A stretch of 64,000 nucleotides of DNA from a virus. A program made the position numbers and the translations under genes. Location of the stretch: IMG/VR virus record IMGVR_UViG_3300008117_006295, positions 1 through 64,000 of that record; one strand, 5' to 3'. The notes below the pieces were generated by a model that searched no databases, was not told where the DNA came from, and was given only the letters and a program-made list of their open reading frames with translations. Below, one piece after another: positions 15,634 to 23,347 of the stretch (the first letter of the stretch is position 1; each line of letters starts with the position of its first letter).

Positions 15634-16014
15634 ATGAATTATACTGAAACCTTTGATCAATTTGCTAGCAGACTCAGTGGAACAGATCTTGCATTATATG
15701 CTGGAGCAGGATTAATTCTGTGGGTTTTGTTTAAAGATAAATTAAGTCCAGTTCAACAATTTCTTAGTCCATTCTTTGAAAAACTAAAAAATTCTACAGC
15801 TATTAAACCAAATACTTCTAATCTTATCACAATTCCTACTGTTAAGCCAAATGTACAAAAAGAAGATATATTTTTTAAGTTAATAGCATCATGGAAACAA
15901 ACAAGAGACTTGGCATCAGAATGTGGATGCGTAGCAGCAGTTAAGGCTGCTGATGAAATGTTTCCTTATTTAAGTCCTGTAGTATGTACAAAAGAAGAGG
16001 TTAAACCACTATGA
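15634..16014 (+). CDS. Small membrane protein
   Basis: 126 residues. One transmembrane segment (about 18-33, DLALYAGAGLILWVLF) followed by a linker and a C-terminal helical domain with a CGC pair and a later Cys (ASECGCVAAVKAADEMFPYL), likely cytoplasmic. Preceded by a good AAAGGAAAA ribosome-binding site. Overlaps the next gene by 4 bases. Function unknown. Confidence 0.45.
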   Translation: MNYTETFDQFASRLSGTDLALYAGAGLILWVLFKDKLSPVQQFLSPFFEKLKNSTAIKPNTSNLITIPTVKPNVQKEDIFFKLIASWKQTRDLASECGCVAAVKAADEMFPYLSPVVCTKEEVKPL

Positions 16015-16511
16015 ATTTAAAAATATTATTGTTATTAATAGGATCAGTATTATTAGGAATTGGTATACTTAAACCAAATATTAATTTATTAAATAATCCT
16101 AATCCATCTCCAGCGGTAATTGTAGATGGTTCAGATTTATCAGAACCAACAGATGAAAAACTTAAATCAAGGGCTAAAGATGTTATTAAAGCATTATCTA
16201 GTAATAATGATAGAAAAACAGACGGTAAGAGATTAGCTAGTTTATATTCTGATCTTGCTAATTTAGTTTCTCTTGATGGCGAAGATCAAGTTATTAAAAA
16301 TACAGAAGAAATTAGACAAGCTAATAAATTAGTTGGTTTAATGCTACGTTTAGATATTAAGGGTAAATATGAAGACTTACCTGAAGCAGCACAAGCTTTG
16401 ATGTTAGAAGCCATTGGAGACGATCAAGTTTTATTAAGCACACAATTAAGGGCTAAAGCAGTAGATGGTTTTAAGGCTTTAGCATGGTCATGTTATGAAG
16501 GAAGTAAATAA
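16011..16511 (+). CDS. N-terminally anchored or secreted protein of unknown function
   Basis: 166 residues with an N-terminal hydrophobic segment (LKILLLLIGSVLLGIGI), a signal peptide or anchor, then a Pro/Asn-rich linker and a helical domain (KDVIKALSSNNDRKTDGKRL, and on to ALAWSCYEG). Its start overlaps the previous stop (ATGA) and its stop shares a base with the peptidase start. The position between membrane proteins and a cysteine peptidase suggests an envelope-related role. Confidence 0.45.
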   Translation: MNLKILLLLIGSVLLGIGILKPNINLLNNPNPSPAVIVDGSDLSEPTDEKLKSRAKDVIKALSSNNDRKTDGKRLASLYSDLANLVSLDGEDQVIKNTEEIRQANKLVGLMLRLDIKGKYEDLPEAAQALMLEAIGDDQVLLSTQLRAKAVDGFKALAWSCYEGSK

Positions 16512-17440
16512 TGCCAAGATATTCTCCAGAAGAACTATATAATAATTATAAAAAAGGATACAGTGGTTGTTTATGGGAACAACACGTATTCGACCATTTA
16601 ATGGAAATTAGTAAATATCCATTATTTGGCGATGCAATAGGAAAAAGATTTGTTAATAGCGGAAAAGGTAAACTGTCTACTCCTTTTAAAAGCGTATTAA
16701 AATTTGATAAAAGAGCTTATGAAGAAAGACAAACTACTGGTGATTGTGTAAGCCATGGAACAAGAAATGCATGCGATATTAGTAGAGCAGTAGAAATAGA
16801 TATTAATGGAGAAAAAGAAGCATGGATAGCAAGAGGAGCAACAGAAGCTATTTATGGAGCCAGAGGTCATGGTGGTCAAGGAATGAGTTGTGCTAGAGCG
16901 GCAGAATTTGTTAGTAAAAATGGCGGAATAGTATTAAGACAAAACTATAAAGGTGTCGCTGATTTTACCAAGTATAATGGAAATCTTGGTGCCGGTTGGG
17001 GAGGAAGAGGATTACCTGATCCTGTTATAGATTTAGCTAATGATCACCAAATCAAAACCGTAAGCCTTATTAATACAATAGAAGAAGCTAGAGATGCTTT
17101 AGCTAATGGTTATGGTTTAGCCGTATGTTCTAATTATGGCTTTAGTAATAAAAGAGATAAAAAAGGCATATCAAATGTTAGTGGTAACTGGGCTCATTGT
17201 ATGGCTTGGATAGCCTGTGATGATACTGGTAGCGAACCATTATTTTTAGTACAAAATAGTTGGGGTAAGTGGAATGATGGTGGACATCCGGATTGGGGTC
17301 CAATACCAGACGGCTCTTTTCTTATACGAGCAGATGCTGCTGCTGGAATGTTAGCAGCAAATGGTAGTTATGCTTTTAGTAATTTTGATGGATTTCCTGT
17401 TCAAAAACTTCCTTCATATGGTTTTGAGGATTATTTATGA
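16511..17440 (+). CDS. Papain-like (C1-type) cysteine peptidase
   Basis: 309 residues. A papain catalytic layout is visible: RQTTGDCVSHG with the nucleophile Cys79 and a Gln/Thr region before it as oxyanion hole, NWAHCMAW with His229, and VQNSWGKWNDGG with Asn249, the classic QNSWG signature. There is no signal peptide or propeptide long enough for typical secreted papains. Papain-fold enzymes in phages can cleave proteins or peptidoglycan crosslinks. The setting among small membrane proteins makes a lysis or entry role possible, but a virion or host-protein target is equally open. Confidence 0.75.
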   Translation: MPRYSPEELYNNYKKGYSGCLWEQHVFDHLMEISKYPLFGDAIGKRFVNSGKGKLSTPFKSVLKFDKRAYEERQTTGDCVSHGTRNACDISRAVEIDINGEKEAWIARGATEAIYGARGHGGQGMSCARAAEFVSKNGGIVLRQNYKGVADFTKYNGNLGAGWGGRGLPDPVIDLANDHQIKTVSLINTIEEARDALANGYGLAVCSNYGFSNKRDKKGISNVSGNWAHCMAWIACDDTGSEPLFLVQNSWGKWNDGGHPDWGPIPDGSFLIRADAAAGMLAANGSYAFSNFDGFPVQKLPSYGFEDYL

Positions 17441-17601
17441 GAATTATTGATAAGATTGCTATGAATAGATTAATCGGTATTATAAGTAATTTTATATTAG
17501 GATTAATCAAAATTTTTGCACCAAAAGCTGTTGATGATATAGAAATTCCAAAACCAGTAAAACGCAAAAAAATATTACCATGGAGAAATAAAGATGAATA
17601 A
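17437..17601 (+). CDS. Small amphipathic or membrane protein
   Basis: 54 residues, starting in an ATGA overlap with the peptidase gene and ending 8 bases inside the next gene. A hydrophobic helix (LIGIISNFILGLIKIFA, about 12-28) is followed by a basic tail (PKPVKRKKILPWRNKD). The coupled start, tight overlap and membrane-like composition support a real gene. Function unknown. Confidence 0.5.
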   Translation: MRIIDKIAMNRLIGIISNFILGLIKIFAPKAVDDIEIPKPVKRKKILPWRNKDE

Positions 17602-17911
17602 ATTTTTTGGATTATTATTAATTGCTTCAATTTTTTCTTTTGGTTCATATAAATATACTGGGTCAACAACAGCAGCAGTAACTTTAGCTGGCGGTATTAT
17701 AAAAGCACAGCATGTTAATATTGATAAAAAGTATAAAAGAAAAGATTGTCCAGTTTGCAAAGGTAAAGGATACTATATTAGTGGAGATGGAATTAGTAAA
17801 GTAGATTGTGGATATTGTGAACCAGAAACAAATAATGCAAAAGTAGTAACACATCCTGGTCCATATATTACTGGAACCTGTTCATCAAATAACTGTAGAA
17901 CTATTAAATAA
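17594..17911 (+). CDS. Secreted or anchored protein with DnaJ-type zinc-binding motif
   Basis: 105 residues. It begins with a hydrophobic signal or anchor (FFGLLLIASIFSFGSY) and then has CPVCKGKGYY and CGYC, a C-x2-C-x-G-x-G pattern as in one DnaJ zinc repeat, plus a later pair of Cys (TCSSNNC). It may be a membrane-tethered zinc-finger protein. Start overlaps the preceding small gene by 8 bases; a 1-base overlap joins it to the next. Confidence 0.5.
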   Translation: MNKFFGLLLIASIFSFGSYKYTGSTTAAVTLAGGIIKAQHVNIDKKYKRKDCPVCKGKGYYISGDGISKVDCGYCEPETNNAKVVTHPGPYITGTCSSNNCRTIK

Positions 17912-18126
17912 TGATAACTATTAATTTAACACAATATCTTATTAAAATTTATGGAGATAATATTGATAATATAATTAATGAAGATCTTATTAATATATTA
18001 GATACTAAACAATATCCAAGAGAAATTTTAGAAGAACTAGAAACTAATCAAGAAATAAAAAATATAGAAATATTTACTGTAGATGGAGAAACTTTACTAT
18101 TAAATAGTCAAAAAGAAATCGAATAA
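17911..18126 (+). CDS. Hypothetical small protein
   Basis: 71 residues, acidic and helical (Asp/Glu/Asn/Ile-rich), no recognised motif and no membrane span. Its start overlaps the stop of the zinc-motif protein by one base. Nothing in the sequence indicates a function. Confidence 0.4.
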   Translation: MITINLTQYLIKIYGDNIDNIINEDLINILDTKQYPREILEELETNQEIKNIEIFTVDGETLLLNSQKEIE

Positions 18127-18132
18127 AGCAAT

Positions 18133-18144
18133 AGTGTATTTAAA
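18133..18144 (+). promoter_or_regulatory. Candidate phage promoter element (AGTGTATTTAAA)
   Basis: Copy of the intergenic motif 27 bases before the ATG at 18160. It stands so close to the AAGG ribosome-binding site (about 18150) that a start 7 bases downstream would nearly remove it, so either the leader is very short or this copy is not used. Confidence 0.35.
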
Positions 18145-18159
18145 TTATAAAGGTAATAT

Positions 18160-18546
18160 ATGAAAGAAAAATTAGAAAAAATAGCACAAAAAGTTCTTGA
18201 TCAAGCAAACATACCAAAAGATGAAAACTATGGTAGTGTTATAGCTATTTTAATGGTCATTAGTATAATTTTAACTTGTATTAGAGTTCTACAAGAATGT
18301 AGAAAAAGTAAAGATAGTAGTTTATCTCAATCTCAACTAGGAGATTCTTATGGTCAAGAAATTAGATTACTGGGCAAAAAAAGAGGAATGTTTACTAAAT
18401 TAAGATTGCGTAAAATTATAAAAAGAAATCTTAGTCCGGATCAATATAATACATATGGTGAAAACTTATTAAATAGTATTCTATCAATAGGAGAAAATAT
18501 CACGGATGATGAAACAATAACTTTACTGGAGGCAGCAAATGTTTAA
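18160..18546 (+). CDS. Single-span membrane protein
   Basis: 128 residues. A helical start, one transmembrane segment (about 28-44, VIAILMVISIILTCIRV), then a basic cytoplasmic part (KKRGMFTKLRLRKIIKRN). It overlaps the next gene by 8 bases. Context is a run of small membrane proteins; no family recognised. Confidence 0.45.
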   Translation: MKEKLEKIAQKVLDQANIPKDENYGSVIAILMVISIILTCIRVLQECRKSKDSSLSQSQLGDSYGQEIRLLGKKRGMFTKLRLRKIIKRNLSPDQYNTYGENLLNSILSIGENITDDETITLLEAANV

Positions 18547-18793
18547 TATTTTAGTATGGTGCGTATACGGACTATTTGTTGGAAGCATAGCCAAATCAAT
18601 AGTTCCTGGTGAAGAAAATTTTGGGTTTGTTAAAACTGTGGCTCTCGGCATAGCAGGATCTTATATGGGCGGCGCCATACTCTACCTACTCGGCTCATAT
18701 AGCGCAGTATCACCAGCAGGAATAATGATGGGAGTGGCTGGTGGAATATTAACCTTAGTTCTATATAACAAGCTCATCGAAAAAAAATCTTGA
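18539..18793 (+). CDS. GlsB/YeaQ/YmgE-family small membrane protein
   Basis: 84 residues with three hydrophobic segments and the family pattern: LVWCVYGLFVGSIAKSIVPG at the N-terminus, GIAGSYMGGAILYLLG in the middle, and GIMMGVAGGILTLVLYNKL at the end. The family (transglycosylase-associated proteins) is widespread in bacteria with unknown role. Its stop codon overlaps the -35 of the next promoter. Confidence 0.75.
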   Translation: MFNILVWCVYGLFVGSIAKSIVPGEENFGFVKTVALGIAGSYMGGAILYLLGSYSAVSPAGIMMGVAGGILTLVLYNKLIEKKS

Positions 18794-18818
18794 CTCTCGT
18801 ACTCAGTCAACCTATAAT
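18790..18818 (+). promoter_or_regulatory. Near-consensus sigma70 promoter for the nucleotide-metabolism operon
   Basis: TTGACT (18790-18795), a 17-base spacer, and TATAAT (18813-18818). A start about 7 bases after the -10 falls at 18825, the A of the dCMP deaminase ATG, so the mRNA may be leaderless. Confidence 0.85.
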
Positions 18819-18824
18819 AGCTCC

Positions 18825-19292
18825 ATGCGACCAACATGGAGCGATTATTTTCTAGGACTAGCTAAAGTAGCTTCTAAAAGAAGCCACGATATCCATACGC
18901 AGCATGGTTGTGTAATAACAGATCAATATAATAGAATTTTAGGAGTAGGATACAACGGTTTTCCAAAAGGACTTGATGATTCTGTTTTACCATTAACTCG
19001 TCCAGAGAAATATGACTGGATGATTCATGCTGAACGAAATGCTCTTTCTAATTGTGTTGTTCGTCCTGATAATGGAATAGCGTATGTTACTGGACAATGT
19101 TGTTGTGATTGTATAATGGCCCTATGGCAAGAAGGAATTATAAAAGTAATCATGTCTGACACTCATGGAACTCATAAATTTACAGAAGAAGATCAAAAAC
19201 GTTTTGATACTTTTGTATCACACAGTAAAATACAAATAGAAAAAATAAACCCGAATCTTTCTTGGATCAAAGGTATAGGTGGTGTATTATGA
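18825..19292 (+). CDS. dCMP deaminase
   Basis: 155 residues of the cytidine/deoxycytidylate deaminase family. Zinc-binding HAE motif (MIHAERNAL) and a second motif GQCCCDCIMAL replacing the usual PCxxC, with both required Cys present. N-terminal region (YFLGLAKVASKRSHDIHTQHGCVITD) fits dCMP deaminases such as ComEB and the T4 enzyme. It makes dUMP, whose pool the dUTPase encoded downstream also feeds. There is no upstream room for a ribosome-binding site if transcription starts at the promoter just before it. Overlaps the next small gene (ATGA). Confidence 0.88.
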   Translation: MRPTWSDYFLGLAKVASKRSHDIHTQHGCVITDQYNRILGVGYNGFPKGLDDSVLPLTRPEKYDWMIHAERNALSNCVVRPDNGIAYVTGQCCCDCIMALWQEGIIKVIMSDTHGTHKFTEEDQKRFDTFVSHSKIQIEKINPNLSWIKGIGGVL

Positions 19293-19459
19293 TAAACACT
19301 ATAGTTGAACTTTGTTTTTATCTTTCTGTGATTAAATATTATTATGTTTATTTTTTTGATAACATAGAAATTAATCAACAGTATTTACAATTTCAATTTT
19401 ATAACTCTACAATACTAGGGATATTCACAATATTGAATTATAAAAGGTATCAAAAATGA
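19289..19459 (+). CDS. Small hydrophobic membrane protein
   Basis: 56 residues from the ATG overlapping the deaminase stop (a longer TTG-start version from 19262 is less likely). Two hydrophobic/aromatic stretches (TIVELCFYLSVIKYYYVYFF; YNSTILGIFTILNY) suggest a membrane protein. It overlaps the next gene by 4 bases. Function unknown. Confidence 0.4.
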   Translation: MINTIVELCFYLSVIKYYYVYFFDNIEINQQYLQFQFYNSTILGIFTILNYKRYQK

Positions 19460-20430
19460 TTTTTAATGAACAAATAACTAGAAAACCTGATCACTATCCT
19501 TGGACACAAGAATTTATAGAAGCTATGCATAATGGCTTTTGGACACATAGAGAATTTAATTTCCAAAGCGATATACAAGATTTTAAAGTAAATTTAAATG
19601 ATCAAGAACAAGAAATTATAGTTCGTGCATTATCTACTATTGGTCAATTAGAAATATCTGTTAAAAAGTTTTGGGCTAAATTAGGAGATAATCTTCCTCA
19701 TCCATCGTTGAACGATATGGGCTATGTAATGGCTAATGTTGAAGTTGTTCACGGAGATGCTTATGAGAGACTATTAGAAGTACTAGGAATTGATGATAAT
19801 TTTGAAAAAATATTACAACTAGATATTATTAATGGTCGAGTGAACTATCTAAGAAAACACTTACACAAGTTTCACTCTGATAACAAAAAACAGTTTGTAT
19901 ATTCTTTGATACTATTTACATTGTTTGTTGAAAATATAGCATTGTTTTCTCAATTTTATACTATCAGTTGGTTTGGTCGTTATAAAAATGTTTTAAAAGA
20001 CACAAACAAGCAAGTAGAATATACTTCAAGAGAAGAAAATTTACATGCTATGATTGGTATGAAAATTATTAATGTTATTCGTGAAGAATATCCAGAACTT
20101 TTTGATGAAGAACTAGAGAATAAAATACTTCATGAGTCTAAGGAAGCAGTCAAGTATGAATGTGAAATAATAGAATGGATAGTAAATGGTTATGATGATG
20201 ATCATTTAAATACTCCACTATTAAAAGAATTTATAAAGAACAGAATGAATATATCATTACAAGAAATAGGATACGATCCAATTTTTGAGGTCGATACCGT
20301 ATTGTTAAGAAAAACCTTCTGGTTTGAAGAACAGGTTCTTGGTAATAATATGTCGGACTTCTTTCACTCTAGACCTGTTGAATATCAAAAATCTGCTATG
20401 AGTTTTGCAGAAGAAGATTTATTTTCTTGA
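19456..20430 (+). CDS. nrdB: Class I ribonucleotide reductase small (beta) subunit
   Basis: 324 residues, ferritin-like radical-generating subunit. Metal ligands are recognisable: Glu in QLEISVKKFW (first ligand, usually Asp), EVVHGDAY with E and H of the second helix and a Tyr four residues after the His where the radical tyrosine of E. coli NrdB sits, the Glu in TLFVENIALFSQF, and REENLHAMIG with the last E and H. The C-terminus is AEEDLFS, which would dock on the large subunit. Together with the next gene it makes dNTPs for phage replication. Confidence 0.9.
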   Translation: MIFNEQITRKPDHYPWTQEFIEAMHNGFWTHREFNFQSDIQDFKVNLNDQEQEIIVRALSTIGQLEISVKKFWAKLGDNLPHPSLNDMGYVMANVEVVHGDAYERLLEVLGIDDNFEKILQLDIINGRVNYLRKHLHKFHSDNKKQFVYSLILFTLFVENIALFSQFYTISWFGRYKNVLKDTNKQVEYTSREENLHAMIGMKIINVIREEYPELFDEELENKILHESKEAVKYECEIIEWIVNGYDDDHLNTPLLKEFIKNRMNISLQEIGYDPIFEVDTVLLRKTFWFEEQVLGNNMSDFFHSRPVEYQKSAMSFAEEDLFS

Positions 20431-20450
20431 TTTATCACTAAAGGATAATT

Positions 20451-22103
20451 ATGTCTCATAAAAAATATTATTGGCTCAATTCTCATAGTCGTTTATTCTT
20501 AGAAAGAGGATATTTAGCTGATGGGCTTAGTCCAGAAGAAAGAATCAGACAAATAGCAGATAGAGCAGAAGAACTACTAGGAATCCCAGGATTTGCTGAT
20601 AAATTTGAGGACTATGTTAGTAGAGGATTTTATTCATTATCTACTCCTGTATGGAATAACTTTGGTAATCAAAGAGGACTGCCAGTTAGTTGTTTTAATA
20701 GTCATATTAGTGATACTATGCAAAGCATACTATATAAAGTTGCTGAAGTAGGAATGATGAGTAAATTGGGTGGTGGTACAAGCGGATATTTCGGTGATCT
20801 TAGACCAAGAGGATCAAAGATAAGTGTTGGTGGAGAATCTAGTGGACCTATTCACTTTATGGAATTGTTTGATAAAGTAGCAGATGTTGTTAGTCAGGGT
20901 TCTGCTCGTAGAGGATCGTTTGCAGCATATATGCCAGTTGAACATCCAGATATTGAAGAGTTTTTACAAATTAGATCCGAAGGACACAGTATTCAGAATA
21001 TGAGTATTGGCATAACAATCAGTGATTCTTGGATGAAGAGTATGGTAGATGGTGACAAAGAAAAACGAAAAATTTGGGCAAAGATTATTAAAAAACGTTT
21101 TGAAACTGGCTATCCATATTTAATGTTTGTAGACACTATTAACAATAATAGTCCAGAAGTCTATAAAGATAAAAATCTAAAGATCAATAGTTCTAATTTA
21201 TGTTCAGAGATTACACTATCTTCAGATGAAAGTAATTCTTTTGTTTGTGTACTATCATCATTAAATCTGCTTCATTGGGATGAAATAATACAAACAGATG
21301 CTATTGAAACTTTGATTTATTTTTTGGATGCAATAAATGAAGAATTTATAATCAAAACTGAAAATATTAAATTTATGGAAAGCGCATATAATTTTGCAAA
21401 AAATCAAAGAGCGCTAGGAATGGGTGTTCTTGGATGGCATTCATATTTACAAAGTAAAATGATACCGTTTGAATCTCTAAAAGCTAAAACATTAAATAAT
21501 ACTATATGGAAACAAATTAGAGAAAAATCCGATAAAGCAAGTATAGAGCTAGCTAATAAATTTGGAGAACCACCTTTATTAAAAGGATATGGTAGACGCA
21601 ATGTTACTACACTAGCTATTGCCCCAACAACATCTAGTTCATTTATTCTTGGGCAAGTTAGTCCAAGCATAGAACCATTGAATAGCAATTATTTTGTTAA
21701 AAATTTAGCAAAAGGTAAATTCACATATAAAAATCCATATCTCAAAGAACTTCTAAAAGGCTATGATAAAAATGATGATGAGACATGGAAGAGCATTTTA
21801 ATAAGAGGAGGATCTGTTCAACATCTATCATTCTTATCCAAAGAAGAAAAAGATGTATTCAAAACATTTGGTGAAATTTCTCAAAAAGAAATTGTGATTC
21901 AAGCATCTCAAAGACAAAAATATATAGATCAATCACAATCGTTAAACCTAATGGTTGGTACAGACGTTTCTCCAAAAGAAGTTAGCACTCTACTAATAGA
22001 GGGCTGGGAAATGGGAATCAAAACATTTTACTATCAAAGATCAGGTAATCCTGCTCAGGAATTAGCTCGTAATATTTTAACTTGTTCATCATGTGAGGCT
22101 TAA
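20451..22103 (+). CDS. nrdA: Class I ribonucleotide reductase large (alpha) subunit, lacking ATP cone
   Basis: 550 residues. Active-site residues are present: Cys81 (LPVSCFN), SSNLCSEI with Cys251 and Glu253, Cys266 (SFVCVLSS), the APTTSSSFILG loop region, and the mobile C-terminal pair CSSC. It begins almost directly at the catalytic barrel, so the N-terminal ATP-cone domain for overall activity control found in E. coli NrdA (761 residues) is missing, a trait of several phage enzymes. AAAGGA ribosome-binding site at about 20440. Confidence 0.92.
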   Translation: MSHKKYYWLNSHSRLFLERGYLADGLSPEERIRQIADRAEELLGIPGFADKFEDYVSRGFYSLSTPVWNNFGNQRGLPVSCFNSHISDTMQSILYKVAEVGMMSKLGGGTSGYFGDLRPRGSKISVGGESSGPIHFMELFDKVADVVSQGSARRGSFAAYMPVEHPDIEEFLQIRSEGHSIQNMSIGITISDSWMKSMVDGDKEKRKIWAKIIKKRFETGYPYLMFVDTINNNSPEVYKDKNLKINSSNLCSEITLSSDESNSFVCVLSSLNLLHWDEIIQTDAIETLIYFLDAINEEFIIKTENIKFMESAYNFAKNQRALGMGVLGWHSYLQSKMIPFESLKAKTLNNTIWKQIREKSDKASIELANKFGEPPLLKGYGRRNVTTLAIAPTTSSSFILGQVSPSIEPLNSNYFVKNLAKGKFTYKNPYLKELLKGYDKNDDETWKSILIRGGSVQHLSFLSKEEKDVFKTFGEISQKEIVIQASQRQKYIDQSQSLNLMVGTDVSPKEVSTLLIEGWEMGIKTFYYQRSGNPAQELARNILTCSSCEA

Positions 22104-22105
22104 TA

Positions 22106-22531
22106 ATGATTAGAGTAATGAAAATAAATGATAATGCAACAATACCGACCAGAGCAAATATGTATGATGCTGGTGCAGACTTACACTCTGTTGAAAATAT
22201 AACAATACCACCATTATCAAGAGCGATAGTTAGTACTGGTATTATTGTAGAGTTTCCATCATATAATGTATATGGAAGAATTGCACCAAGATCTGGCTTA
22301 GCTGTAAAACATGGTATTGATGTTTTAGCAGGAGTAGTTGATAATGGATATAGAGGAGAAATAAAAGTAGTACTATTTAATACTGATAAAGATAATTCAT
22401 TCGAGGTTAAAATAGGTGACAGGATTGCTCAATTAATAGTTGAAAATTTTTATATTGGTCCAGTAATGGAAGGTGAAATTGATTTAAATACAGAAAGATC
22501 CAATAACGGGTTTGGATCAAGTGGGACATAG
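22106..22531 (+). CDS. dut: dUTPase (trimeric)
   Basis: 141 residues with all five trimeric dUTPase motifs: DAGADLHS, GRIAPRSGLAVKHGIDVLAGV, DNGYRGEIKVVLFN, GDRIAQLIVE, and a glycine/serine-rich end RSNNGFGSSGT. Converts dUTP to dUMP and keeps uracil out of phage DNA. It follows the reductase gene after 2 bases. A second in-frame ATG (22121) is possible but the first gives the usual length. Confidence 0.93.
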   Translation: MIRVMKINDNATIPTRANMYDAGADLHSVENITIPPLSRAIVSTGIIVEFPSYNVYGRIAPRSGLAVKHGIDVLAGVVDNGYRGEIKVVLFNTDKDNSFEVKIGDRIAQLIVENFYIGPVMEGEIDLNTERSNNGFGSSGT

Positions 22532-22558
22532 ATATAACATATATATAAAATAGCTTTT

Positions 22559-22612
22559 AGTGTATATATTAAGTATTGTAGTACTTAACAGTATATATTA
22601 AAGGAATCAAAC
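22559..22612 (+). promoter_or_regulatory. phoH leader: promoter-like element, hairpin and direct repeats
   Basis: AGTGTATATATT (22559-22570) is a copy of the intergenic motif. GTATATATTAA occurs twice (22562-22572 and 22591-22601) flanking a 7-bp hairpin TTAAGTA/TACTTAA (22569-22588, 6-base loop). AAGGA at about 22602 serves the start at 22613, a TTG. The layout looks regulatory. Confidence 0.45.
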
Positions 22613-23347
22613 TTGAAAAAAAATACCAGAAGTAAGAGTGGTAAAAAGAAAAAAGTAATAGATGCTACTAATAATATTCAAGTTCCAGCGATTAATAGAA
22701 ATAGTCTTAAGCCAAGAACTCCAAATCAGATTGAATATATAAGAACAATATCTGAGAATGTTATTACGTTCTGTCATGGTGTTGCTGGTTCTGGAAAGAC
22801 TCATATCGCAATAGGTATGGCTCTAGAATATTTATTAGCCAATAAAATTAAAAAAATTATAATTACTAGACCAGTTGTTGAAAGTGGAGAAAAAATTGGA
22901 TATTTACCAGGAACAGCAGAAGAAAAATTACATCCTTATCTTCTGCCTATTCTTGATGAAATTAAATACTTCATATCTGTTGCAGAGTACTCAAGTTTAA
23001 AAACGAACGACAGAATCGAAGTGGTGCCTCTTGGATTGATGAGAGGACGTAACTTTCATAATAGTTTTATAGTTGCGGACGAATGCCAAAATGCATCATA
23101 CGATCAATTAAAAATGCTATTGACAAGAATTGGAAATGGAAGTAAAATGATATTGACCGGTGACCATACTCAAAGTGATCTTAGTCGTAATTTACGCGGA
23201 GGATTCTTCGATATAATCAACGCTCTTACGGGTACTGATGGAATCGGTTTTTCACAGTTAGAACACAAGGATATAGTTCGTAATCCTATTATACCAAAAA
23301 TACTTGTTCGTTTAGAAAATTTTGAAAATGAAAGCAGAAAACAGTAG
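22613..23347 (+). CDS. phoH: PhoH-like P-loop ATPase
   Basis: 244 residues. Walker A GVAGSGKTHIAIGMAL (about 59-74), ITRPVVESGEKIGYLPG, FIVADECQNASYDQLKMLL (Walker B and the following segment) and LTGDHTQSDL identify PhoH. These are predicted RNA-acting ATPases common in phages but of uncertain role. The N-terminal 20 residues are very basic. TTG start, supported by the AAGGA site 6-7 bases before it. Its end overlaps the HNH gene. Confidence 0.9.
   Translation: MKKNTRSKSGKKKKVIDATNNIQVPAINRNSLKPRTPNQIEYIRTISENVITFCHGVAGSGKTHIAIGMALEYLLANKIKKIIITRPVVESGEKIGYLPGTAEEKLHPYLLPILDEIKYFISVAEYSSLKTNDRIEVVPLGLMRGRNFHNSFIVADECQNASYDQLKMLLTRIGNGSKMILTGDHTQSDLSRNLRGGFFDIINALTGTDGIGFSQLEHKDIVRNPIIPKILVRLENFENESRKQ

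Noticed and set aside
19262-19288. TTG-started extension of the small membrane protein
   Set aside because: The ATG at 19289 overlaps the deaminase stop in the ATGA pattern common in this genome; the extension has no ribosome-binding site.
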